Shown: positions 1 through 5,879 of the stretch, one piece after another
Layout: each line of letters begins with the position of its first letter
How positions within the stretch are numbered: position 1 is the stretch's first letter
Translations under genes and position numbers: made by a program
The notes under the pieces: model-generated
Told to the model about the DNA's origin: nothing
Databases searched by the model: none
What the model saw: the letters and a program-made list of their open reading frames with translations, nothing else
NCBI GenBank assembly: GCA_040386355.1
Contig: JAZKFP010000145.1
Location: forward strand, 1-7,398
DNA: 7,398 nt
DNA from: JAZKFP01 sp040386355
GTDB taxonomy: Bacteria; Pseudomonadota; Gammaproteobacteria; Pseudomonadales; UBA6940
Direction: 5' to 3'

Positions 1-56
1 TAGAATTGCGCCCTTGTCTGAAGTTAAGTAGTTATATTTTGACAACCAGTTTAAAT

Positions 57-133
57 GGTGATGTAGCTCAGCTGGTTAGAGCACAGGATTCATAATCCTG
101 GGGTCGAGGGTTCAAGTCCCTCTTTCACCACCA
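57..133 (+). tRNA. tRNA with CAT anticodon (probably elongator Met)
   Basis: A full cloverleaf of 77 nt with encoded CCA is visible: D stem GCTC/GAGC, anticodon stem CAGGA/TCCTG around the loop TTCATAA, a five-base variable loop, and T stem GAGGG/CCCTC around TTCAAGT. The anticodon is CAT. That fits elongator Met or the lysidine-modified Ile2. The acceptor pairs G4-C69 and A5-T68 resemble elongator Met more than the C4-G69/C5-G68 of E. coli Ile2, so Met is preferred but not proven. The acceptor stem is imperfect: position 6-67 is T-T and 7-66 is G-T. From the anticodon loop onward the gene lies inside a repeat shared with the far end of the island, so its 3' half was probably supplied by the inserted element. 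Confidence 0.95.
89..126 (+). repeat. Left attachment-site core (attL), 38-bp direct repeat
   Basis: This segment is identical to 7304-7341. It starts exactly at the first base of the tRNA anticodon loop (89-95) and ends at acceptor position 69. Tyrosine integrases of this type commonly exchange strands in a tRNA anticodon loop or T arm, so the loop TTCATAA is a plausible overlap region. That assignment is inference. The bases just outside differ between copies (A88 versus T7303, A127 versus C7342), which fixes the repeat ends. Confidence 0.88.
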
Positions 134-140
134 ATAAAGA

Positions 141-173
141 CGCCTCATTCGAAAGAGTGGGGCGTTTTTCTTT
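141..173 (+). terminator. Rho-independent terminator after the tRNA
   Basis: A 10-bp stem (141-150 with 155-164, two G-U pairs) closes on a GAAA tetraloop and is followed by TTTTTCTTT. This is a textbook intrinsic terminator 7 nt past the CCA. It lies on the element side of the left repeat, so it probably came in with the element. It would stop tRNA transcription from running into the cargo genes. Confidence 0.88.
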
Positions 174-188
174 ACACTAAACTTCTCG

Positions 189-209
189 ATTAGTAGCCAC
201 CTAGTAGCC
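189..209 (+). promoter_or_regulatory. Left arm-type site: TAGTAGCC twice, 11 bp apart
   Basis: Two copies of TAGTAGCC (191-198 and 202-209) are separated by ACC, giving an 11-bp period, about one helical turn. The 21-bp block is repeated exactly at 7151-7171 near the other end. Position (63 bp from the left core), spacing and duplication fit arm-type binding sites for the integrase or an excisionase. The octamer TCTCGATT at 184-191 has an inverted match at 7174-7181. Confidence 0.6.
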
Positions 210-338
210 ATAGTTATAATATTACTTTTCAGTTAACTCCTCAAGCAGGCATAAAAAAACAGTTACAAATTATTTCTAACATTTTAAAGTCAATTTAAAT
301 TAAGATTAATCATAGTTAAACTTATCAAGAGGTAATCA

Positions 339-1391
339 GTGACCAATCAAGCAAATAAAGCACTAACTATTTTTAGTATCGATAAAGACTCTGTAGTGAG
401 CGCAATTGTTGCGACTGGCAAAGCAGACTATAGATTCGCTCTAGAAAAACTTACACCTTTGGTCAATAGGTTAGAGATTCAGAGAAGAATACAAAATCCA
501 CGTTTTTATGATCGATTAAGAAAAGATATTTTAGCTGGCTGTTTAATGCCCCCTATTACTATTGCATTTATTCATCCGAATCCTAACTCATTATTTTCCC
601 TAGCTGCTTTTCAAAGGTTTCTTGATGCAAATATTTCAGAAGGATTTGTTCTTGATGGTATACAAAGACTTTCAACGCTACAAAGAGCAAGTCAAGAGTT
701 AGCATTAGAAGCGGAGTTCCCTTTTGATCAATCCATCTTTATAAATATATTAGTCTGCGAATCTATGGACAATTTACTTTATAGAATGATTACGTTGAAT
801 AATGGTCAGAAGCCTATGTCAACCAGGCATCAAATAGAGATTTTAAGCGCAAATCTTTTTGATTTTTCAATTGAGGAAACAGATTTATTAACCGAGAAAA
901 GTTCTAAACGGATAAAACCTGGAGTATTTAGTCTTTCCGACTTCGTACTAGCTTATATGGCGTTTTTGAGCCACTCTGTAAATATAGACTCACAGAAATT
1001 GATTCAAGAAAAATTGGATGATCTTGTCGCTGGTAAAATACTCGAGCGTAATCCTAAAGACGGCGATCTTGAGTATAAAGATGTAATTGAACTGGTAAAA
1101 AAACTATCAACATCTCCAAACTTAGATAAATGGTTTAGATTAAGCAACAATTTTATTGGATTTAGTTCAGAAATAAGAAATTCTTATAGCTTCCTAAAAG
1201 ATTTAGATATTACTGCATTTGAAGAATCAATTGAGCAGTTTGAAATATCGTTCAAGGAGTTTGATGTATCGAAAATTAAACTTGGTAAAGCTAGAAGAAT
1301 TGCAGTTGCACATTTTATTAAAAATTTAGAGTCATTAACAGGCCGCTCATCCAGTGTAATTACAGATAAATTACTTGATGTAATTGAATAA
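339..1391 (+). CDS. DGQHR / ParB-fold-like protein, cargo gene A
   Basis: A 350-residue protein starting at GTG, with AAGAGG six bases upstream deciding the start. The best landmark is FVLDGIQRLSTLQRA (residues 103-117). It resembles the DGQHR motif of DndB-like proteins and the DGQQRLTTL motif of DUF262 proteins, both of the ParB/sulfiredoxin-like fold. A second block, LNNGQKPMSTRHQIEIL (153-169), matches the asparagine-rich segment that follows in DGQHR proteins. No signal peptide or membrane helix is seen, so it is cytoplasmic. The C-terminal half (about 180-350) is helical and unrecognised. Related families act in phage restriction and DNA modification control (DndB, GmrSD-type DUF262). 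Here no dnd or modification gene is nearby. The next gene starts on the base after its stop, so the two are probably translated together. Family is a moderate call; a defence role is inference. Confidence 0.6.
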   Translation: MTNQANKALTIFSIDKDSVVSAIVATGKADYRFALEKLTPLVNRLEIQRRIQNPRFYDRLRKDILAGCLMPPITIAFIHPNPNSLFSLAAFQRFLDANISEGFVLDGIQRLSTLQRASQELALEAEFPFDQSIFINILVCESMDNLLYRMITLNNGQKPMSTRHQIEILSANLFDFSIEETDLLTEKSSKRIKPGVFSLSDFVLAYMAFLSHSVNIDSQKLIQEKLDDLVAGKILERNPKDGDLEYKDVIELVKKLSTSPNLDKWFRLSNNFIGFSSEIRNSYSFLKDLDITAFEESIEQFEISFKEFDVSKIKLGKARRIAVAHFIKNLESLTGRSSSVITDKLLDVIE

Positions 1392-2306
1392 ATGTCACTT
1401 CAAATAGATAATTATTTTTCAATAATAGAATCGAATGAGATAGCTCCAGCTTTACCGCAATTACCTATAATTCAGCAAACGATTCTCAAAATAGACTCTA
1501 ATAGTTCCGAAGAAGCAGCTTTGGTCAGACTTCTTATAGGATCCGTTAGTTTTTCACACATTTCATCAAATAAGAACATACCTCAACGTATAAATCATTC
1601 AATTTATGGCTTACCAAAAAATAATAAAATTAATGAACTTACAATTAAAAAGAAACTGTCGAAAATTGATATCAGCCATTCAGCACTTGATCATTACTTA
1701 CGAAAAAGCCTGAAGCAGAGAGAGTTTTATAAAACTTTATTGCTAGAGACTTTGCATTACTTTCACAGAAGAAGAAGAAATGAAGAATGCATGGCTTTCT
1801 TACACTTATATCGTTTCTTGGAGCGCGTTTCTTTTTCTTTTCCACTAGCATATGCTTCTGCTTCAAAAGACTACTTAGGAGCATTTGATTCTCTTAAAGA
1901 GTTTTTAGGAGATAGTAAAACAGAGTTGCCATTTTTCAATAGATTCGCTGAGTCAATATTTGAGGATGTCATACTGGACAACGCAACTGAATTTTCATTT
2001 CCCGCGCTATCAATTGATGAACAAAGAAAAGCTGTATTCTGCTTAGACAAATGTTTATTTAGCAAAGAGAACATAGAATCCAAAACTGGTCAATCAATCA
2101 GAATTAAAAATCGTGGAATGCTAGATCTGATAATAGGTGTTAGGAATAGATTTTTTCATCAAAACTCTAGTCACAAACACAACTTGACCCTAATTGATAT
2201 ACCTATGCCTGATCTATTTTTCCAAGCAATTAACGAAAAAATGTTTGCTTGGTTAGCTTTAATATATTTTGAAGTACTCAAGCAAAAAATAAACGCAATT
2301 TATTAA
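1392..2306 (+). CDS. Putative HEPN-type ribonuclease, cargo gene B
   Basis: A 304-residue cytoplasmic protein. Its ATG directly follows the TAA of the previous gene, and no clear Shine-Dalgarno sequence is seen, so translation is probably coupled. The largely helical protein carries RNRFFH at residues 251-256, an RX4H motif inside the context IIGVRNRFFHQ. This is the catalytic signature of HEPN ribonucleases found in abortive-infection and toxin proteins. An earlier helical block, FLHLYRFLERVSFSFPLAY (136-154), has the look of HEPN/Abi-like proteins. A basic run HRRRR (125-129) precedes it. The overall family is not recognised with certainty. The pairing with a DGQHR-like protein suggests that gene A senses or restrains this effector, which is inference. 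The motif is short and could occur by chance, hence the moderate score. Confidence 0.55.
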   Translation: MSLQIDNYFSIIESNEIAPALPQLPIIQQTILKIDSNSSEEAALVRLLIGSVSFSHISSNKNIPQRINHSIYGLPKNNKINELTIKKKLSKIDISHSALDHYLRKSLKQREFYKTLLLETLHYFHRRRRNEECMAFLHLYRFLERVSFSFPLAYASASKDYLGAFDSLKEFLGDSKTELPFFNRFAESIFEDVILDNATEFSFPALSIDEQRKAVFCLDKCLFSKENIESKTGQSIRIKNRGMLDLIIGVRNRFFHQNSSHKHNLTLIDIPMPDLFFQAINEKMFAWLALIYFEVLKQKINAIY

Positions 2307-2323
2307 ATTATCTGTACTTAAAT

Positions 2324-2411
2324 GTCCTTTATATCTAGTCTAAAGGACGCGGCGGTTGCACCGCCCTGCGCTGCTTGCGCATGCGCTAGGCTATGCAACC
2401 TTTGCGCCTAG
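2324..2411. other. GC-rich hairpin island after rep; candidate replication origin
   Basis: Between the convergent ends of cargo gene B and rep lies a stretch with 45 G/C in 71 bases (2341-2411), in a window that is otherwise AT-rich. Nested inverted repeats: GTCCTTTA (2324-2331) with TAAAGGAC (2341-2348); GGCGGT (2351-2356) with ACCGCC (2360-2365), loop TGC; TGCGC (2367-2371) with GCGCA (2377-2381); palindrome GCGCATGCGC (2377-2386); GGTTGCA (2354-2360) with TGCAACC (2394-2400); CTAGGC (2386-2391) with GCCTAG (2406-2411). Several are mutually exclusive. No T tract follows, so it is not a typical terminator. A single- or double-strand origin for the adjacent HUH Rep is the favoured reading; a bidirectional transcription barrier is the alternative. 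It overlaps the last four bases of rep. Confidence 0.5.
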
Positions 2412-3358
2412 AATGGCGTTGTTAAAGTATTAATTTCGCTTGGTAAATATCTAAAAAATATCATTGCTGCATTTCTGTCTGTAATAAATAAGCTTTGGTC
2501 TTTGGTAGCTTCAATCATTAATGCAGGATCAAAACGTATATAAAGCTCTTGCACAGCTTCTGCTAAAGTTTCAGCACGCATCCATTCACCGCTTGATTCA
2601 GGTAGCTTAATGCTTCTTGGAACCCAATAACGCTTACGATTAAATTGATGGTGTTCTAGATAGCTTTTAGTAATGTATTTAGAAATATAACGCGCAATGC
2701 CTACAGTTTGTTTAATTGGATCTATAGCACGTCTTTTCTGCTGTTTAAGATCTACATTGCCAAGTGCTTCACTTCCCCGCTCATTACCTTTACCACCTAA
2801 CGCAATTTGCCAACAACGCCTCAATAAATCAGCTTTTACAAATCCATTGATGGCAGCATGAATGTGATAGTGTTCACCGCTTTTATGCAGCTCTGGTACA
2901 GCAATATAATCAAACTTTGAGTCGGCAGCATCTAGAACACGCATAAAGCGTTTCCAGGTGGCAATCACTTGATCGTAATCGGTGAGTAAACCTCTACTGG
3001 TTAAAGTTAATAAACGGTCTGCGCGAATCTCAATGGCAAAATGGCGTACTTTTCTGGCAGCACGAAAAGCGGCTTTTTCTCGATCACGTAGAATATCAGC
3101 TTCATCACGTTCTTTTGACACTGTGCGCAAGCCACGATCACGATTAGCATTAACCAATCTGTTTAACGCATTACGATTTACTAATACTGCTTTAGCTTCA
3201 AATCCGCCTTTTGTGAAAGGTTGAATTTTTAGCCGCCATTGTAAATCTTGATCAAATATTGGCTGATTAATGGTTTGACTCCACATGTAGGGATGATCAG
3301 GCGGCAATACAGCATGTTGATGTTCTTTTGTTAAGTCAAAGCGATCTAAATCAATCAT
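2408..3358 (-). CDS. HUH rolling-circle replication initiator (Rep)
   Basis: A 316-residue protein with the motif order of rolling-circle Rep endonucleases: a hydrophobic LLTLTS (116-121, motif I); the metal-binding HUH motif in GEHYHIHAAI (161-170, with H165-I-H167, plus H163); and IARYISKYITKSY (221-233), which supplies Y224 and Y228 with K227, the nucleophile motif. Such proteins nick one strand at an origin, stay attached through tyrosine, and start rolling-circle copying. The N-terminal 100 residues are charged and likely bind DNA. Its ATG overlaps the stop of the upstream small HTH gene (ATGA, 3355-3358), indicating translational coupling. A replication initiator in an integrated element implies a circular replicating stage, as in satellite phages and some plasmids. 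No helicase or primase gene is present, so host enzymes would be needed. The subfamily is not assigned. Confidence 0.85.
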   Translation of the reverse strand: MIDLDRFDLTKEHQHAVLPPDHPYMWSQTINQPIFDQDLQWRLKIQPFTKGGFEAKAVLVNRNALNRLVNANRDRGLRTVSKERDEADILRDREKAAFRAARKVRHFAIEIRADRLLTLTSRGLLTDYDQVIATWKRFMRVLDAADSKFDYIAVPELHKSGEHYHIHAAINGFVKADLLRRCWQIALGGKGNERGSEALGNVDLKQQKRRAIDPIKQTVGIARYISKYITKSYLEHHQFNRKRYWVPRSIKLPESSGEWMRAETLAEAVQELYIRFDPALMIEATKDQSLFITDRNAAMIFFRYLPSEINTLTTPF

Positions 3359-3561
3359 TTTGTCATCTCCAATACTGATTGATGACGCTGACTGTTTACA
3401 TAGGCTTCTAGATCATCTAAACGATAACGCACAGCGCGAGAGCCTATTTTGACAAATGGTACTCTTGCACCAGCCCATCGATCACGCTCTAGAAAGGCAA
3501 TACTGACATTAAGAAATTTAGCAGCTTGTGGCGTACTAAGTAGTTGAGTTTGAATCTGCAT
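3355..3561 (-). CDS. Small AlpA/excisionase-like HTH protein
   Basis: A 68-residue protein of the MerR-like HTH_17 type. LLSTPQAAKFLNVS (7-20) forms the helix-turn-helix start, followed by VPFVKIGSRAVRYRLDDLEAYV (34-55), the wing and closing helix typical of excisionase/AlpA proteins. The start at 3561 is chosen because AAAAGGA lies seven bases upstream. A longer frame opens at 3603 but would place that ribosome site inside the gene and add 14 residues outside the domain. The gene overlaps rep by four bases, so it probably controls or accompanies replication. It could also be the recombination directionality factor for excision, or a transcriptional activator like AlpA. Sequence alone does not separate these roles. 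Confidence 0.8.
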   Translation of the reverse strand: MQIQTQLLSTPQAAKFLNVSIAFLERDRWAGARVPFVKIGSRAVRYRLDDLEAYVNSQRHQSVLEMTK

Positions 3562-3698
3562 TTCTGTTTCCTTTTGTTTGTTTAAGGTGGAAACAGTGTG
3601 CAAGTAGCGGAAATTGTAGGCTAGAACACTAAATTATTATCAGTAGTACACTAAAATTAACTGATTGATTATTATCAAATATTTATTAAATAACTGTA
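3562..3698. promoter_or_regulatory. Repeat-bearing control region upstream of the HTH-rep operon
   Basis: This 137-bp AT-rich gap lies between the 369-residue gene and the HTH-rep pair. On the plus strand TAGAACACTAAA (3622-3633) and TAGTACACTAAA (3644-3655) form a direct repeat with one mismatch, spaced exactly 22 bp (two helical turns). ATTATTATCA occurs at 3633-3642 and again at 3668-3677. Phased direct repeats before a rep operon suggest an operator or iterons. On the minus strand TACAAT and TTGATA elements exist, but no pair has good spacing, so no promoter is fixed. Confidence 0.45.
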
Positions 3699-4808
3699 TT
3701 ACATTGAGCCTTTCTTATACTGTGCGTAATAACCTGACAATGTTCTTTCTGCTAAAAAAAGTGCCTCTTCATATGTAAGTTTTTCATAATCTTTAGGCGA
3801 GCGAAATAAAATCACCCTTTCAAACTCTTGTAAGCTACTAAAAAATCTTCTCGCAGCCTCATCCGCTGATAGTTCTTTACTGTCAATTAGGCTGCCGAAC
3901 TCAGCTATGAATCTGTCTTTTAATTCTTTTTTTACTTTAGATGGCTTTCTGCCCTTATTTTTACTTGGCACACCTGAAGAGTCAGGTGCTGAATTTGATA
4001 CATACTCATGGGTATAATCTTCAATTTCATAATCTTTGATTGTTTTAATAACTGCATCAAATTCTTCAATTTCAAACGGCTGCATATGGGGAAGTTTAGC
4101 AGCGCCATACTCTTCAAAACTGATCTTATGATTTCTCAAACCAAGATCATATGGTGGTAAATAACCACTAGCAATTTTTTGCAACTGCTCTGAGCTTACT
4201 TTAGAGATAGTAATCATTCGACCTGTGAGTTGATAATATTTTGTTGCCAATGCCTTAGCCTGTAAACGGCATGGGGCATGATGCCAATTCCACAATGTTT
4301 CAATGTAATAACGAAATATATATTTTTCGCCAATACGACCCATATACTTTTTCAGAATTAAGGTGAAAGGCTGATACTCATTTGAATTTTTATCGAATTG
4401 ATCAACGGTGGTAATGATTTCAAATGGATCGTAAATATTATTGAAATCTACAGCTTTTAAATCTTCGAAAAAATTTGGCAGATTTTTATACCAATTGCGT
4501 TGAAAATAAACTCTTGAATCGCCAGATCTGAGCCACTCAATTTCAATACCAAAATATTCGGCAGTTTTTTCTAAGAAGGTTGGCGTTAATTTTTGCAGTA
4601 ATCGATCATCAGAATGAAGATCATAAAGTGTAATATCTTCAAATCCTTTAACTTCTGGAATCTCACTAATTTCAATTCCATGCATTACGAATAGCTCTTT
4701 AAATCGTTTTGCAGTTAATGCAGGTGTGCCTGCTTGAAAATCAGGCTCATCAAACTCATGACCTTGTCGATTAATAAGCCACGAAGTTAATTGATTTAGT
4801 AAGCGCAT
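3699..4808 (-). CDS. Unrecognised 369-residue protein with an XRE-like N-terminal region
   Basis: I do not recognise this protein. Residues 31-97 (from LTAKRFKELFVMHGIEISEI to FGIEIEWLRSGD) look like a degenerate XRE-type DNA-binding module: a first helix, then an ending like 'lekiaeyFgv...wL'. Residues 105-240 are rich in aromatics (WYKNLPNFF, YIFRYYIETLWNWHH). A basic linker, SKNKGRKPSKVKKELKDR (282-299), is followed by an acidic helical C-terminus. No membrane segment or signal peptide is seen. The frame also opens at TTG (4811), but the ATG at 4808 is more likely. Only a weak GAG lies close upstream, and the gene follows the HigA-like gene by 12 bp, so coupling is likely. It sits between the toxin-antitoxin genes and the rep control region, so a regulator of replication or of the element's lysogenic state is possible, but this is inference. 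Confidence 0.7.
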   Translation of the reverse strand: MRLLNQLTSWLINRQGHEFDEPDFQAGTPALTAKRFKELFVMHGIEISEIPEVKGFEDITLYDLHSDDRLLQKLTPTFLEKTAEYFGIEIEWLRSGDSRVYFQRNWYKNLPNFFEDLKAVDFNNIYDPFEIITTVDQFDKNSNEYQPFTLILKKYMGRIGEKYIFRYYIETLWNWHHAPCRLQAKALATKYYQLTGRMITISKVSSEQLQKIASGYLPPYDLGLRNHKISFEEYGAAKLPHMQPFEIEEFDAVIKTIKDYEIEDYTHEYVSNSAPDSSGVPSKNKGRKPSKVKKELKDRFIAEFGSLIDSKELSADEAARRFFSSLQEFERVILFRSPKDYEKLTYEEALFLAERTLSGYYAQYKKGSM

Positions 4809-4820
4809 CAACTCAAGTCA

Positions 4821-5120
4821 TTATGCTGTCAAAGTTTGCAATGGCTTTACGTTTGCATTGAATTTACTTCTTGCTTGCCATAAATCATAGGTTGTTTGTT
4901 CTGCTAACCAAAGATCAGCACGACCACCATTTTCGACACCTAGCCACTTTTCTATTCTTAATGCCATTTCGGGTGAGATTGCAGCATGACCGTTTAAGAC
5001 GCGGGACAAAGTGTTTCTAGTAATACCAAGTTGATCAGCAGCCTTAGTGGTATTTAAGCCAAGCGCAGGAAGAATATCTTCTTTCAAAGTTGCGTCTGGG
5101 TGTAATGGTTGAGAGATCAT
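4821..5120 (-). CDS. higA: HigA/VapI-family XRE regulator (orphan antitoxin-like)
   Basis: A 99-residue protein with the full HigA pattern: an HP near the N-terminus (7-8), the helix-turn-helix KAADQLGITRNTLSRVLNG (26-44), AISPEMALRIEKWLG (47-61), then WLAEQTTYDLWQA (71-83). HigA proteins neutralise the RelE-like toxin HigB and repress their own promoter. No HigB-type gene lies on either side. It follows the TumA-like gene by 11 bp in the same direction and has a poor ribosome site, so it is likely cotranscribed. It may be a leftover of a decayed pair, a second regulator of the TumE/TumA operon, or a partner of the 369-residue protein. Family call is strong; its role here is open. Confidence 0.88.
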   Translation of the reverse strand: MISQPLHPDATLKEDILPALGLNTTKAADQLGITRNTLSRVLNGHAAISPEMALRIEKWLGVENGGRADLWLAEQTTYDLWQARSKFNANVKPLQTLTA

Positions 5121-5131
5121 GCTTACGTCAA

Positions 5132-5485
5132 TTAAGCCGCTAATATTTCAAACTCGGTAGCTTTAGCAATCGGTTTTACTTGGCGATTTTCTCTGACCAT
5201 TTCAACCAATCCATAGCTAGACATGGTTTTTAATGTGCGAGAAAGGTTACTTTGTTTTCTGCCTGTCAATTCTGCCAATCCCGAAATAGACTCAGGGCGT
5301 GATACCTGGATCACTTTAAGCAAAGCACGATTTTCATCACTCAAGACTTCGGCTAATGACTTCATAGAAGAAAACCAAATTTTAGGTTCATTGGCTTTAG
5401 GTTTATATTCGCCTTTAGCAATTGCCAACAAGCGATCACGCATTTTATCTTGCGACATAATGCCAATATTAATCCGATTATTCAT
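5132..5485 (-). CDS. tumA: TumA-like MarR-type antitoxin
   Basis: A 117-residue winged-helix protein. The N-terminal IAKGEYKPKANEPKIWF (22-38) is characteristic of antitoxins paired with TumE/DUF6516 toxins. The region SDENRALLKVIQ...SISGLAELTGRKQSNLSRTLKTMSSYGLV (about 49-94) is a MarR-like winged helix that would bind the operon promoter. Its ATG overlaps the stop codon of the toxin gene (ATGA, 5482-5485), so translation is coupled and toxin comes first. The first start is kept because family members begin with a similar short segment ending in GIMS. It likely neutralises the toxin by direct binding and represses the operon, as is usual for type II antitoxins. Confidence 0.85.
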   Translation of the reverse strand: MNNRINIGIMSQDKMRDRLLAIAKGEYKPKANEPKIWFSSMKSLAEVLSDENRALLKVIQVSRPESISGLAELTGRKQSNLSRTLKTMSSYGLVEMVRENRQVKPIAKATEFEILAA

Positions 5486-5844
5486 TTCTTTAACTCCTTT
5501 AATACGCTGTCTACTTCTGCAAAGAAATCAGCGAGCAATTGTGCTGCATCTTTAAATTCATATGGCACGCCTTTATCAAGTGAATGACTATGCTTATGAT
5601 CATAGGTGAGGCGTTGCCCTGCATACGTATACTTTTTAGGCGGTTTAACTGAATGGCTATTGTCATAACCAATCATCCGCTTTCCATACTTATCATGCAG
5701 GGTGAGCGAGTAGCGTATTCCATGCGGAATCATTTCAGTCACTTCTACTCGCCACGCCTCAAATTTCATCCAATATCCGTTTTCCATTGCATAAACGGTA
5801 TCGTGCATTTCTAGCAGTGTATCTAGTGTGTGGTCTATCTGCAT
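5482..5844 (-). CDS. tumE: TumE-like (DUF6516) toxin
   Basis: A 120-residue protein matching the TumE/DUF6516 family. Recognisable blocks are GIRYSLTLHDKYGKRMIGYDN (42-62), HSVKPPKKY (64-72), YDHKHSH (81-87) and the closing PYEFKDAAQLLADFFAEVD (94-112). The histidine and tyrosine clusters (H64, Y81, H83, H85, H87) are candidate active-site residues. A toxic activity is expected from the family; the target is not visible. The length is normal, with no frameshift or truncation, so the pair looks functional. It lies 35 bp after the integrase gene and has no clear ribosome site, with a palindrome in its leader. It would act as a stability (addiction) module for the element. Confidence 0.85.
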   Translation of the reverse strand: MQIDHTLDTLLEMHDTVYAMENGYWMKFEAWRVEVTEMIPHGIRYSLTLHDKYGKRMIGYDNSHSVKPPKKYTYAGQRLTYDHKHSHSLDKGVPYEFKDAAQLLADFFAEVDSVLKELKK

Positions 5845-5849
5845 TTATA

Positions 5850-5864
5850 TATCATCTGATGATA
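5850..5864. promoter_or_regulatory. Inverted repeat, likely toxin-antitoxin operator
   Basis: TATCATC and GATGATA form a 7-bp inverted repeat around one central T, five bases before the toxin start codon. Type II toxin-antitoxin operons usually have such a palindrome bound by the antitoxin. On the minus strand a TACAAT and a TTTACA lie beside it, but no convincing -35/-10 pair is seen. Confidence 0.5.
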
Positions 5865-5879
5865 ATTGTAAAGTGAAGT

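Noticed and set aside
39..44. A perfect TTGACA -35 box before the tRNA
   Set aside because: A -10 at normal spacing would fall inside the tRNA, so it cannot be the tRNA promoter.
1672..2083. Two 70-residue minus-strand reading frames inside cargo gene B
   Set aside because: They overlap each other and a coding gene and have no recognisable domain.
2324..2348. Intrinsic terminator for cargo gene B or rep
   Set aside because: The 8-bp stem is perfect, but it is followed by GCGGCGG on the plus strand and only a weak ATTT on the minus strand, so it lacks the T tract.
2324..2411. Integron attC site
   Set aside because: The conserved GTTRRRY/RYYYAAC ends are not found in the right places, and there is no integron integrase or cassette array.
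3562..3603. N-terminal extension of the small HTH protein to 3603
   Set aside because: The extension contains the ribosome binding site of the internal ATG and adds no domain sequence.
5223..5555. A 110-residue plus-strand reading frame
   Set aside because: It is antisense to the clearly recognised TumE and TumA genes and resembles no family I know.
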